Positions 7,489-15,221 of a DNA stretch of 64,000 nt are shown piece after piece. The notes under the pieces were generated by a model, which had not been told where the DNA came from, did not search any database, and saw only the letters and a program-made list of their open reading frames with translations. The position numbers were made by a program, and so were the translations under genes. Numbering within the stretch: the first letter of the stretch is position 1; every line of letters starts with the position of its first letter. The stretch comes from an uncultured Mollicutes bacterium (GTDB lineage Bacteria > Bacillota_I > Bacilli_A > Acholeplasmatales > Anaeroplasmataceae), in NCBI GenBank assembly GCA_947174785.1, contig CAMWKG010000002.1, positions 62,001-126,000 of the forward strand, written 5' to 3'.

Positions 7489-7506
7489 AGTAAAGATTTA
7501 TTTAAG

Positions 7507-7535
7507 AGAAAAAGCCTATAGTCTTTTTCTTTTTT
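7507..7535 (+). terminator. Terminator of the nucleotidyltransferase-like gene
   Basis: AGAAAAAG (7507-7514) pairs with CTTTTTCT (7523-7530) around an 8-base loop, followed by T residues. Confidence 0.55.
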
Positions 7536-7639
7536 CTTTGTAAACCCTCACCTTGATGCCTCACATTGACTATTTAGTACAAATTCTAAAAAGTCAATAG
7601 TCCTCCCCCTAAAATTAAGATTTTGCCTATATATTTAAA

Positions 7640-7663
7640 AGCCCCTGCATTAATGCAAGGGCT
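7640..7663 (-). terminator. Terminator of the Dnd-like/Dam operon
   Basis: AGCCCTTGCAT and ATGCAGGGGCT (minus strand) form an 11-bp stem with one T-G pair and a very short loop, followed by TTTT. It lies about 110 bases downstream of the last gene of the operon. Confidence 0.5.
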
Positions 7664-7773
7664 AAAATAGTTGCTTTATTTGTCCTCTATGCTCTAATAA
7701 ACTATTCAGCATTTGCGTTTGATGATATCATTTTAAAGTTTATTTTTTCTTAGCATTATATAACGAGACATAT

Positions 7774-8211
7774 TTAATATGAAACTCTATATTTTTTTAT
7801 TTCTATACACCAATTCTTCAAAGTACTAGCTCGTCTTTCTACAACAGCATCACTATATTCTGGATAATATTTTTTTATAATAAAACTAGCATATTTTTTT
7901 ATATCCTCCTCGAAAAATAGCATATGAGCAAATATTTTTCCTATTACTTCGTCTGAAATAATCCTCTCATATATTTTTTTCTTTATTAATGAAGGTTCAT
8001 CAAATAAAGATTTACCATATTCTGTCAATTGCAAATCCTCTGTGATCAAATCCAAGTAAATACAAGCACTTAAATAATATTGCGCTTGTCGAGGATCAAA
8101 TCCACAAAAATTAGCTATATCTTGTATTGTACAACCAACTTTATTTCCAAAATATATAAAAACTTTAATTACTGTCTCAAGATTATTTGCTTGAGGTAAA
8201 ATTTTTTTCAT
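7774..8211 (-). CDS. Winged-helix protein of the Dnd-like/Dam operon
   Basis: A 145-residue protein without a catalytic motif. Residues 10-70 look like a winged helix (GCTIQDIANFCGFDPRQAQYYLSACIYLDLI, then LTEYGKSLF). The C-terminus RRASTLKNWCIEI resembles the tail of the winged-helix segments I know from type II restriction proteins and AAA-associated families (DUF7226-like); this assignment is from memory. It overlaps the Dam-type gene by 4 bases (ATGA), so the two are translationally coupled. It is the last gene of the operon. It may confer DNA recognition or regulate the methyltransferase; no nuclease core is visible. Confidence 0.6.
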   Translation of the reverse strand: MKKILPQANNLETVIKVFIYFGNKVGCTIQDIANFCGFDPRQAQYYLSACIYLDLITEDLQLTEYGKSLFDEPSLIKKKIYERIISDEVIGKIFAHMLFFEEDIKKYASFIIKKYYPEYSDAVVERRASTLKNWCIEIKKYRVSY

Positions 8212-9056
8212 CGCTGTAATCTCCCTATTATAAATAATTCCGTTACTTCTCTTCTTGATTCACTCTTGGCTCCAATGGTTCTTCTTACTTTTAATTCGCT
8301 ATGCAATTCATAAAAATTATATGGATCATTTCCGTATAATTCTCTTATAAATCTTGTATTAGAATTACTTATGCCAACAGTAACACCCCTTTGAACAAGC
8401 AAATCACATAATTCTTTCAATTCTCTTTGATTATTCTGATTAAAACCACTTGCTGTATATCCCACAAATCCATTTTGACCCTCTTCTACATCATAAGGAG
8501 GATCAAAATACACAACATCTCCAGCTTGAGCCCTATTTGCCACTACGCGGTAATCATTCACTTCAAAAGAAACATTATAATCATTAAAATACTTACTAAC
8601 ATCTCTTATTTCATCGGCAGCCAAAATTTTAGGATTAACATATCTGCCAAAAGGGACATTATTTTGACCATTTTGATTGACACGCCAAATGCCATTAAAA
8701 CAAGTGTGATTTAAATACATAAATCTCGCTGCCCTTTCTATTTCAGTTAATCTAGAAAATTCAATCGGCTGTCGATCAATATTTCTAATTTGCAAATAAT
8801 CATGACTATTATTTTTATCAATATATTTCTGTAGTTCGACTATTAATTCTTCAGGATGATTTTTTACTATATTATACAGATTTATTAATTCTACATTAAT
8901 ATCACTACACTTTGCATTGCGCGGTTCCATATAAAGAAGTATCGCGCCACCACCAATAAAAGGCTCATAATAGTTATTAAAATTATTTCCTAGAAGTTTA
9001 GATATTTGTTGAGCAAATCTTCTTTTTCCACCTGCCCATTTAACTATAGGTTGCAT
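8208..9056 (-). CDS. dam: Dam-type (D12 class) DNA adenine N6-methyltransferase
   Basis: An alpha-class N6-adenine methyltransferase of 282 residues, the usual Dam/DpnM length. VKWAGGKRR near the N-terminus and EPFIGGGA (about 31-38) form the S-adenosylmethionine site, and YFDPPYD is catalytic motif IV. Close relatives methylate adenine in GATC, but target specificity cannot be read directly. The ATG at 9056 has AAGGAG 8 bases upstream; a TTG two codons earlier is too close to that site. It lies between the Dnd-associated protein 4-like gene and the winged-helix gene. In that place it would be the self-marking partner of the SMC ATPase and PLD-helicase. Confidence 0.9.
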   Translation of the reverse strand: MQPIVKWAGGKRRFAQQISKLLGNNFNNYYEPFIGGGAILLYMEPRNAKCSDINVELINLYNIVKNHPEELIVELQKYIDKNNSHDYLQIRNIDRQPIEFSRLTEIERAARFMYLNHTCFNGIWRVNQNGQNNVPFGRYVNPKILAADEIRDVSKYFNDYNVSFEVNDYRVVANRAQAGDVVYFDPPYDVEEGQNGFVGYTASGFNQNNQRELKELCDLLVQRGVTVGISNSNTRFIRELYGNDPYNFYELHSELKVRRTIGAKSESRREVTELFIIGRLQR

Positions 9057-9068
9057 ACACAAGACTCC

Positions 9069-9500
9069 TTATAATTTAAATCCATTCATCAATAAGTTCA
9101 TATAAAGTTTATTAAGAATGGTAATCCTATCATTTGATTTTTTATCTACAAAGTCAATTCCTAATTTATTTACCAATAAATCAAAACCACCATTTGCATA
9201 GTTTTCTAAAATTTCGTACTTCTCATTTTTCTTTAAAACAATTTGTTCTTTTTTATGAGCATAAGCAATAAAATCAATCATATCATAATCACGTTGAGTA
9301 AAGAATTGCATTAATACACCATCAGATGCAGGAGATTCAATTGGGATAAATAGCTTATTATTATAGCCAATGACAGCAGAAAGCATAATTATTTGACTAT
9401 ATGATTGAAATATTTTTAACTCCTGTATTAAGTATTGCATTTGTTCTTGTTGTGTTGCATTTCTCTTAATACGATACTTGGGGTCTGTGTAAATTGACAT
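9069..9500 (-). CDS. Dnd-associated protein 4-like small protein
   Basis: A 143-residue protein. The pattern of a conserved core (IIMLSAVIGYNNKLFIPIE), a middle acidic helix and the closing motif ILENYANGGFDLL resembles the small Dnd-system-associated protein 4 family, whose members end in a similar FEEYANGG segment. That identification is from memory of the family and should be checked with its profile. It starts 1 base after the DndD-like stop with a strong AAAGGAGGG site, and precedes the methyltransferase by 12 bases. No catalytic residues are evident; it is probably a structural subunit of the restriction complex. Confidence 0.65.
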   Translation of the reverse strand: MSIYTDPKYRIKRNATQQEQMQYLIQELKIFQSYSQIIMLSAVIGYNNKLFIPIESPASDGVLMQFFTQRDYDMIDFIAYAHKKEQIVLKKNEKYEILENYANGGFDLLVNKLGIDFVDKKSNDRITILNKLYMNLLMNGFKL

Positions 9501-9501
9501 C

Positions 9502-11601
9502 TTATTGTCCCTCCTTTACAATTGATAGGCTTTCATTTTCAACTTTAACCAAATGATTTTCACACCCTACATAAGGAATGATTGAATCTTTCACAGAAGC
9601 TAGTCCTTCTTCAGAAGACATTAAAATCACTTGTCCAGTAAAATTATGTAAATTTGCTGAGGACCTCATCAAATTATCATCTGTAAGTTCAGTAAAAGGA
9701 GAATCAATTAGAAATGGATAATTTTTTGTAATCTCTGTAGAGTCTACATCTCGAATCTCATTTGAATAATCTAAAATAGCCTTTGCAAAAGTTAGAGTAT
9801 TTATTTTGCTTTGACCAGTAGAATTAGATTCTAGTACTTTGAGTATAATGTATTCCTTTATCTCACTATCCGTCTTATCAATCATTTCTAAAGATTTAAT
9901 TGTACCATCATTAGTAAAATTCTTTAACATTTCTTCGTAATTTGACTGATAATAAGAAACAAGACGATATTTTTGAACAGGATCATATTGAACAATGTAT
10001 AATCTTCTACCATATGCGTGATCTTCCGACATCTGTGAATAAGCTTCGTTAATTTTACTATTAATATTTTCTAATGAAATTTTTTTGTTAAATTCATCAA
10101 TTTCATTTAAAGATTTCAAACATTTTTGAATATAATTATATTTTGCATTGAAAAATCTAACCTCTGCATCATTTCCTTTGCAGCTTTCTTTGTCTTTTTG
10201 TAATTGCTCTATTCTATTTTTAGTCCACCTAATATTATTCTCTAATTCAATTATATTTTTATTGAGAGCATCTTCCTCAATAACTAATTCTTTATTTCTT
10301 CTTTCCAAATCTTTAATTATTTCAGGAGCATCTTCAGAAATTTGGCTTGAGACATATGCCAATTCTTTCTTTATCTGTTCTATTTCTTTTTGTGTTTTTT
10401 CTATAGAATTAAAAGATGCTTTTAATACGTCTTTAACTTCATCTGAATGCATTTCATTTTGTCGCAACATTTCTCTAATTGTGCTACTAATATTATCTGG
10501 TGGAAGTGTTTCTAATAAAGCTTCCATCTTTTTTCTTGATTCATCATCTATATTATGACCACAAATACATGTTGGTCTAGCCAATATGCTTTTTACTGCT
10601 TCAACAGTAAGACCAAATGGAATATCATTATATTCTAATGAATTTAAAATATCCTCAAATAAACATTTAGAAATTAATAAATAACCCTCATAAAGATTTT
10701 TGTAAAATTCATCTGTTACGTTATCTAAATCCTTATTTTTATCGTCCAAACTTTTTTTATATTCAATTCTTCTCTCTTCATAAACTTTTGAACTTTCGTG
10801 TCTTTTTAATTCACTGGATATTTCTAGCAATTCAGATTTAACAATTTCCAAACGTTCTTTTTTAGCTTTCAACGTGGTCTCATCAACGTTTAGTTCACTG
10901 CCAAAACGTTCTAATTTATATACAACAGTTTCCAAATTACTATTTTTACTTTTCTTTGCAACTCGCCTTAGTTCTTTACTTACCTTATTATTTAAATCTA
11001 AAAACTCTGTTCTACACAATTCAAAAAGTTCTTCATTAGTGATGTGCTTTATAACACCTTCAACTGCTGTTTTTGATACTTCATCTACAGAGCTTAGTTG
11101 TTTCATGCGCTCACCATCAAAAATTATTCCATACAAAATGCTTTTGGGTATAATATCTGTCAATCTTTTCTCTACAATTTCCTTATCTCTTTCAGGAAGA
11201 CTTCTTTCCCCATGCTCATTAATAGTACTCAACTCTACAGTTTGTTCAGATTCAATTCCGTTTTTAGTTTTATAAAAAACTTCAATTCGCTTCATAATAT
11301 AAATCAAATCATTATATTCAAACTGAAGTTCCACAGAACAATCAAACTTTTGAGTTTGTTGTGGATCTTCAAGTTTTCTATATAATGCCGAATTTAACGC
11401 ATACGGAGTATCCTCCTTACCTTTTAAATCTTTAAAATTAAAATTATATAATACCCACCAAAAAGAAAAGAGCATTTCTGTTTTTCCCCCACCATTAGGA
11501 GCAACAATTAATGCAATATTCTTTTTTTCATCAGTTTTGAAGGACAACTCTGCATCTATAAAACAACGATAATTTTTATACTTAATTCTTAAAAATTTCA
11601 T
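9502..11601 (-). CDS. DndD-like SMC/Rad50-type ATPase
   Basis: A 699-residue ATPase with Rad50/SMC architecture. Walker A APNGGGKT is at 34-41, and long coiled coils span about 210-300 and 360-520. They flank a hook-like centre with CIC (345 and 347) rather than the usual CxxC. A C-terminal Walker B FLIDSPF and a following ILMSSEEG stretch match the DndD pattern. DndD normally supplies ATPase activity for phosphorothioate modification, with DndC. No DndC (PAPS-reductase-like), DndB or DndE gene is present here. The start overlaps the preceding small gene by 170 bases less than its length (20 bases in total), with GAGGTAG upstream. It could load onto or scan DNA for the PLD-helicase. Confidence 0.82.
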   Translation of the reverse strand: MKFLRIKYKNYRCFIDAELSFKTDEKKNIALIVAPNGGGKTEMLFSFWWVLYNFNFKDLKGKEDTPYALNSALYRKLEDPQQTQKFDCSVELQFEYNDLIYIMKRIEVFYKTKNGIESEQTVELSTINEHGERSLPERDKEIVEKRLTDIIPKSILYGIIFDGERMKQLSSVDEVSKTAVEGVIKHITNEELFELCRTEFLDLNNKVSKELRRVAKKSKNSNLETVVYKLERFGSELNVDETTLKAKKERLEIVKSELLEISSELKRHESSKVYEERRIEYKKSLDDKNKDLDNVTDEFYKNLYEGYLLISKCLFEDILNSLEYNDIPFGLTVEAVKSILARPTCICGHNIDDESRKKMEALLETLPPDNISSTIREMLRQNEMHSDEVKDVLKASFNSIEKTQKEIEQIKKELAYVSSQISEDAPEIIKDLERRNKELVIEEDALNKNIIELENNIRWTKNRIEQLQKDKESCKGNDAEVRFFNAKYNYIQKCLKSLNEIDEFNKKISLENINSKINEAYSQMSEDHAYGRRLYIVQYDPVQKYRLVSYYQSNYEEMLKNFTNDGTIKSLEMIDKTDSEIKEYIILKVLESNSTGQSKINTLTFAKAILDYSNEIRDVDSTEITKNYPFLIDSPFTELTDDNLMRSSANLHNFTGQVILMSSEEGLASVKDSIIPYVGCENHLVKVENESLSIVKEGQ

Positions 11602-11770
11602 TCTTTACTACCTCGTCTACTTGTTCATTTATATATGATTGAAGATTATCCTTTTTCCCTTGCTGACAAAGTTTTGCATAATTAATTATGTTTTTAAAAG
11701 ACTCCGTTTCTTGTTCATCAAATTGTTCATTTTTTAGCACTTCTTCTATAGGATTAGTTTTTGTATTCAT
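11582..11770 (-). CDS. Small acidic protein coupled to helicase and ATPase
   Basis: A 62-residue, highly charged, helical protein (NTKTNPIEEVLKNEQFDEQE onward) with no recognised domain. The ATG at 11770 has GGGAGG 9 bases upstream and lies within the last codons of the helicase, while its own end overlaps the start of the DndD-like gene by 20 bases. Overlap on both sides shows it belongs to the operon. It could bridge helicase and ATPase or be a small regulatory subunit. Confidence 0.7.
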   Translation of the reverse strand: MNTKTNPIEEVLKNEQFDEQETESFKNIINYAKLCQQGKKDNLQSYINEQVDEVVKNEIFKN

Positions 11771-13817
11771 TATCAAATTCCTCCCTTACAACACCATACT
11801 CATCAATATATTCATTTATTTTTCCTTGTATTTCATCTTTGTTATCTGCAAGTCTTGCATATTCTAAAACTCTACCAAACTCTGTAATAATTAATGCATG
11901 CGGAACATCATAAATGCCAAGAGGTGGCAAAACAACCATATCAAAAATGTTAGCAATTGTTTTACCAGTTTCTCTACATTTTCTTAGCACCCTGCCACGT
12001 CTTTGAACCGTCTGTCTTAATGAAGAATCACTTGCAAGAATATAGATTTTATCTAATTTGGGAACATCAACACCCTCATCAAAGCATTTTATAGCTACAA
12101 GCGTATCATAATAATTATTTTCAAATTCATATAAAACTTGTTTTCTGTCTTTCGTTTTACTAGTAAATTGTGAAACATCATATTTACCGTTCAAATAAAG
12201 AATTTCAGTTACTTTATCAACAATAGAACTATCTTCGTCTTTTCCTTGACCACAATAAACCACAGAATTTCTAAAGTCATATTCATCCATCATCTTTTCT
12301 AATTCAGTAAGTTTTATATTAGCTTGTTTTAAAATTAAGCATCTTTCATTTGCCAATCGGCTAATTGCTTCATCATATGTATGGTCATTCTCATCTTTTC
12401 TTGATGCAAGATATTTACCTAAAACTTTTGATTTAGCAACATATCTTTCATAATCATCAAAACTTAATCTGACATATATCGGATGATAATTATAATGAGA
12501 TAAAAATCCATTTTCGATAGCTTTTTCAATTCCATAAAAATAAGGTTCAATAGTTCCTTCTGTAAAATAATTTATAATAGCTTTTTCTTCTCTAGGATTA
12601 AACCTTTCTATTGTTGCACTTAATCCCAATTTCATCTTTGCAGATTTAGGCAATTTCTTGATTTGATTGTAATTCAAATTGTGTGCTTCATCGAATATTA
12701 CAAATAAATTATCTATATTTTCGCATTTATCGTATACTTTAGAAAAAAAGGTATCATATATTGAAACGCAAATAATTGTTTCTTCACTAGAAAACCAATG
12801 GATTATTGCTTTGGTAATATTGTCATCTGTTTGTTTAGTATCAGACTCTCCTCCAAAAAATAGAATTTCTTCAAATCCCTCATCACACAAAGCCCTATAC
12901 CATTGATTCTGAAGATCAATTTGAGGTACACAAATTATTACAAATATTTTTTTATTATATTCTTGTACTTTTTTTATAGTTTTAACTGAAGTGAATGTCT
13001 TTCCTGTTCCTGTTGCCATTTCATAAAAATGCCTATATCCATTTTTGATAAATTGCTCAATAGCTATTTCTTGGAATGGATACAACGTCTTAGATTTGAT
13101 CTCTTTCTTATCCTGATATCTATGGATTGCCTGTTCTAATGATTCACTTACTTTATATGCTGTAAATATTTTTTCTTCTAATGCTTTAGGAAAATCATAA
13201 ACAATAATACGTTTATTATCAATTTTATTTTCCCATAAATTATCAAAATATTGCTTTTCATTTTGGATACTTATTCTTGCTTTTTCGTTATCCCAAGAAG
13301 TAGACACCATAAAACTTTCAAAATTTTTCTTATTGGCACTAATTGTCGAATTGTTTGAACCATTAAAATATACATTCTCTCCCTCTGCATCTGTAAAGAT
13401 ACCAAATTTTTCATGATATACTCCATCAGGCATAAATGCTATTTTTATTTTGAGACGACCAGCTGCGATCAAGTTACAAATGATGTCCATTTTTGTACTT
13501 TCAGCCTCATTTAATTCTTCATATGTAAAGGAATTTATAAGATCAGCTGTAGTTCTTTTGTCATCTATTAATAATCCACGAGCAATTAGTTCAATGTCAT
13601 CATTAGACAGTTCTGGATTACAAATCAGCCTGATATTCCCACCATTTCTAATAAACTTCAACAATCCTTCCATCGACAAAACTAATGACTTTAAAGAAAA
13701 GTAACCTGAACCTCTATCAAAACTAATACTTTCTGCATAAGAAGGATTTAAAAACTCGTTATCAAAATCATTGAAAGTACTTCTATAGATATCTAAATAC
13801 TGATTTCTTTTTAACAT
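11754..13817 (-). CDS. PLD nuclease fused to SF2 helicase (restriction enzyme)
   Basis: A 687-residue fusion. Residues 1-200 form a phospholipase-D-type nuclease domain with HEK at 135-137 and NGSNNS at 152-157. From about 245 an SF2 helicase follows: Walker A MATGTGKT (267-274), DEAH (376-379), motif III LSAT and motif VI QTVQRRGRVLRK. Helicases of this make-up serve as nucleases of Dnd-linked restriction and of ATP-dependent restriction enzymes such as NgoAVII. It is the first gene of the six-gene operon and starts at the ATG at 13817. One HKD-type motif per chain suggests it acts as a dimer, as many PLD nucleases do. Confidence 0.85.
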   Translation of the reverse strand: MLKRNQYLDIYRSTFNDFDNEFLNPSYAESISFDRGSGYFSLKSLVLSMEGLLKFIRNGGNIRLICNPELSNDDIELIARGLLIDDKRTTADLINSFTYEELNEAESTKMDIICNLIAAGRLKIKIAFMPDGVYHEKFGIFTDAEGENVYFNGSNNSTISANKKNFESFMVSTSWDNEKARISIQNEKQYFDNLWENKIDNKRIIVYDFPKALEEKIFTAYKVSESLEQAIHRYQDKKEIKSKTLYPFQEIAIEQFIKNGYRHFYEMATGTGKTFTSVKTIKKVQEYNKKIFVIICVPQIDLQNQWYRALCDEGFEEILFFGGESDTKQTDDNITKAIIHWFSSEETIICVSIYDTFFSKVYDKCENIDNLFVIFDEAHNLNYNQIKKLPKSAKMKLGLSATIERFNPREEKAIINYFTEGTIEPYFYGIEKAIENGFLSHYNYHPIYVRLSFDDYERYVAKSKVLGKYLASRKDENDHTYDEAISRLANERCLILKQANIKLTELEKMMDEYDFRNSVVYCGQGKDEDSSIVDKVTEILYLNGKYDVSQFTSKTKDRKQVLYEFENNYYDTLVAIKCFDEGVDVPKLDKIYILASDSSLRQTVQRRGRVLRKCRETGKTIANIFDMVVLPPLGIYDVPHALIITEFGRVLEYARLADNKDEIQGKINEYIDEYGVVREEFDNEYKN

Positions 13818-13867
13818 TTATAATCACTTCCTCATACATATTTGCGAAAAGAAATAACCTATTTTAC

Positions 13868-13876
13868 ATTATATCA
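13868..13876 (-). promoter_or_regulatory. Extended -10 promoter of the Dnd-like/Dam operon
   Basis: TGATATAAT on the minus strand lies about 50 bases upstream of the helicase start. A TTGATA sequence exists but is too far away to be an ideal -35 box. Confidence 0.5.
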
Positions 13877-13994
13877 CAAATTATGTCATATTTTTATCAA
13901 TATTTCAAAAAAACTAATATATTAAAAGATAATATACTAAATTTTCTATACAAAACTGCTTAGAACATCGCATATCATAGTTTACATTACATTT

Positions 13995-14021
13995 AAAAAG
14001 GACTAGTCTGTGAACTAGTCC
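13995..14021 (-). terminator. Terminator of the YhcG-like gene
   Basis: GGACTAGT and ACTAGTCC form a perfect 8-bp stem with a 6-base loop, followed by five T on the minus strand. Confidence 0.8.
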
Positions 14022-14048
14022 CTATAAATGATTATTTAATTCTTATAA

Positions 14049-15068
14049 TTAATCAAATTTAGCTTTAGCCTTTGCAATTGATTCTTTTAGCTTTTGTTCT
14101 AGCAATTTCATATCTGGCAGCTTGGTATAGTATTCAGCAACTCTTATATTGCTATCTTCTAATTGCAATAATTCCACATGTTCTTCATTTTTTTCTGAAC
14201 AAAGTATTAAGCCAATTGGAGAATTTTCTCCTTCAACTTTTTCATACTTCTCTAGCCATCTTAGGTAGAGTTCCATTTGTCCTTTGAATCCAGCTTCAAA
14301 TTTTCCTAGTTTCAAATCAATAGCAACTAGGCATTTTAGTCTTCTATGATAAAACAGCAAATCTATGTAATAATCTTCATTGTCAATGGTAATCCTTTTT
14401 TGACGTGCCATAAAGGCAAAATCAGAACCAAACTCTACAATGAAATCCTCTAATTCTCTTAATATAGCAGATTCTAAATCTTTTTCACTATAAGTATCTT
14501 TCAAGCCAAGATTTTTTAAAATATATGGATCTCTAAAAACTAAATCTTGAGTTAGCTTATCTTCTTTTTCTAATAAAGCTAACTCCTGTTTGATTGTTTC
14601 ATCTGGCTTCTTGCTAATGGCAGTTCTCTCATAAAGCATTGAATTCATTCTTTCTTTTAGAGTTCTTGAACTCCAATGACCAAGTTTACACATTTCAATA
14701 TAAAAATCTCTTTTCAAAGAATCTTCGATATACATAAGCATTCTAATATTTGTCCACGTTAATTCTCTACGCACTGCGTATAGTTTTTCTTCAGTAAATG
14801 TTTTAGCAAAATGAATGCATTGCCAAAGTTGTTGTGAACTCCAACCACTACCATATTGCATTGTTAAATTTTTAGATAAATCTTCTATGATGTTTTTACC
14901 ATATTCAGCATTAGAATCCATTAAAATATCTTGATTGATTCTTTTACCGATATTCCAATATAAAGTGGTTATTCTATCATTAACAACTTTTGAAAAATCA
15001 GCTCTAGCATTTTTTATTAATTCATCAATATCTCTAAACAAATCCTTTTCAATTTTAATGATTTCCAT
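14049..15068 (-). CDS. YhcG-like PD-(D/E)XK nuclease-domain protein (DUF1016)
   Basis: A 339-residue protein of the YhcG/DUF1016 family. The N-terminal half (LYWNIGKRI, YGKNIIEDLSKNL, GWSSQQLWQC) is the helical DUF1016 N-terminal domain. The C-terminal half holds a PD-(D/E)XK fold with YYIDLLFYHRRLKCLVAIDLK, giving the Asp and the DxK catalytic pair. Family members are common in defence islands and beside type I restriction genes; their biochemical role is not settled. The ATG at 15068 has GGAGG 5 bases upstream. A 19-bp palindrome lies just upstream of the ribosome site and recurs inside the gene. It has its own terminator and is the last accessory gene before the core rlmD. Confidence 0.85.
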   Translation of the reverse strand: MEIIKIEKDLFRDIDELIKNARADFSKVVNDRITTLYWNIGKRINQDILMDSNAEYGKNIIEDLSKNLTMQYGSGWSSQQLWQCIHFAKTFTEEKLYAVRRELTWTNIRMLMYIEDSLKRDFYIEMCKLGHWSSRTLKERMNSMLYERTAISKKPDETIKQELALLEKEDKLTQDLVFRDPYILKNLGLKDTYSEKDLESAILRELEDFIVEFGSDFAFMARQKRITIDNEDYYIDLLFYHRRLKCLVAIDLKLGKFEAGFKGQMELYLRWLEKYEKVEGENSPIGLILCSEKNEEHVELLQLEDSNIRVAEYYTKLPDMKLLEQKLKESIAKAKAKFD

Positions 15069-15082
15069 ACTTTCCTCCAATT

Positions 15083-15101
15083 CTATACGCACTGCGTATA
15101 G
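15083..15101. promoter_or_regulatory. 19-bp palindrome upstream of the YhcG-like gene
   Basis: CTATACGCACTGCGTATAG has perfect 9-bp arms around one base. It lies between the presumed promoter and the ribosome site of the YhcG-like gene. A second copy with one change (CTCTACGCACTGCGTATAG) occurs inside the gene at 14765-14783. It looks like an operator, but no regulator gene is adjacent. Confidence 0.55.
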
Positions 15102-15174
15102 TATCTTTTATACATATTTTATCATATTTTTTATATAAATGCGATGCTTTAATTATAATTTTGACTTATATTAT

Positions 15175-15206
15175 AAAAAGACTAACTCTTTTGAATGAAT
15201 TAGTCT
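15175..15206 (-). terminator. Terminator of the rlmD transcript
   Basis: AGACTAA and TTAGTCT enclose a 14-base loop and are followed by TTTTT on the minus strand, just after the rlmD stop. Confidence 0.55.
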
Positions 15207-15221
15207 GATTAGTAAGTAGAG

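Noticed and set aside
8208-9056. Stand-alone housekeeping Dam methyltransferase
   Set aside because: It is locked by tight spacing and overlap into the operon with the SMC ATPase and PLD-helicase, so it is better read as part of that system.
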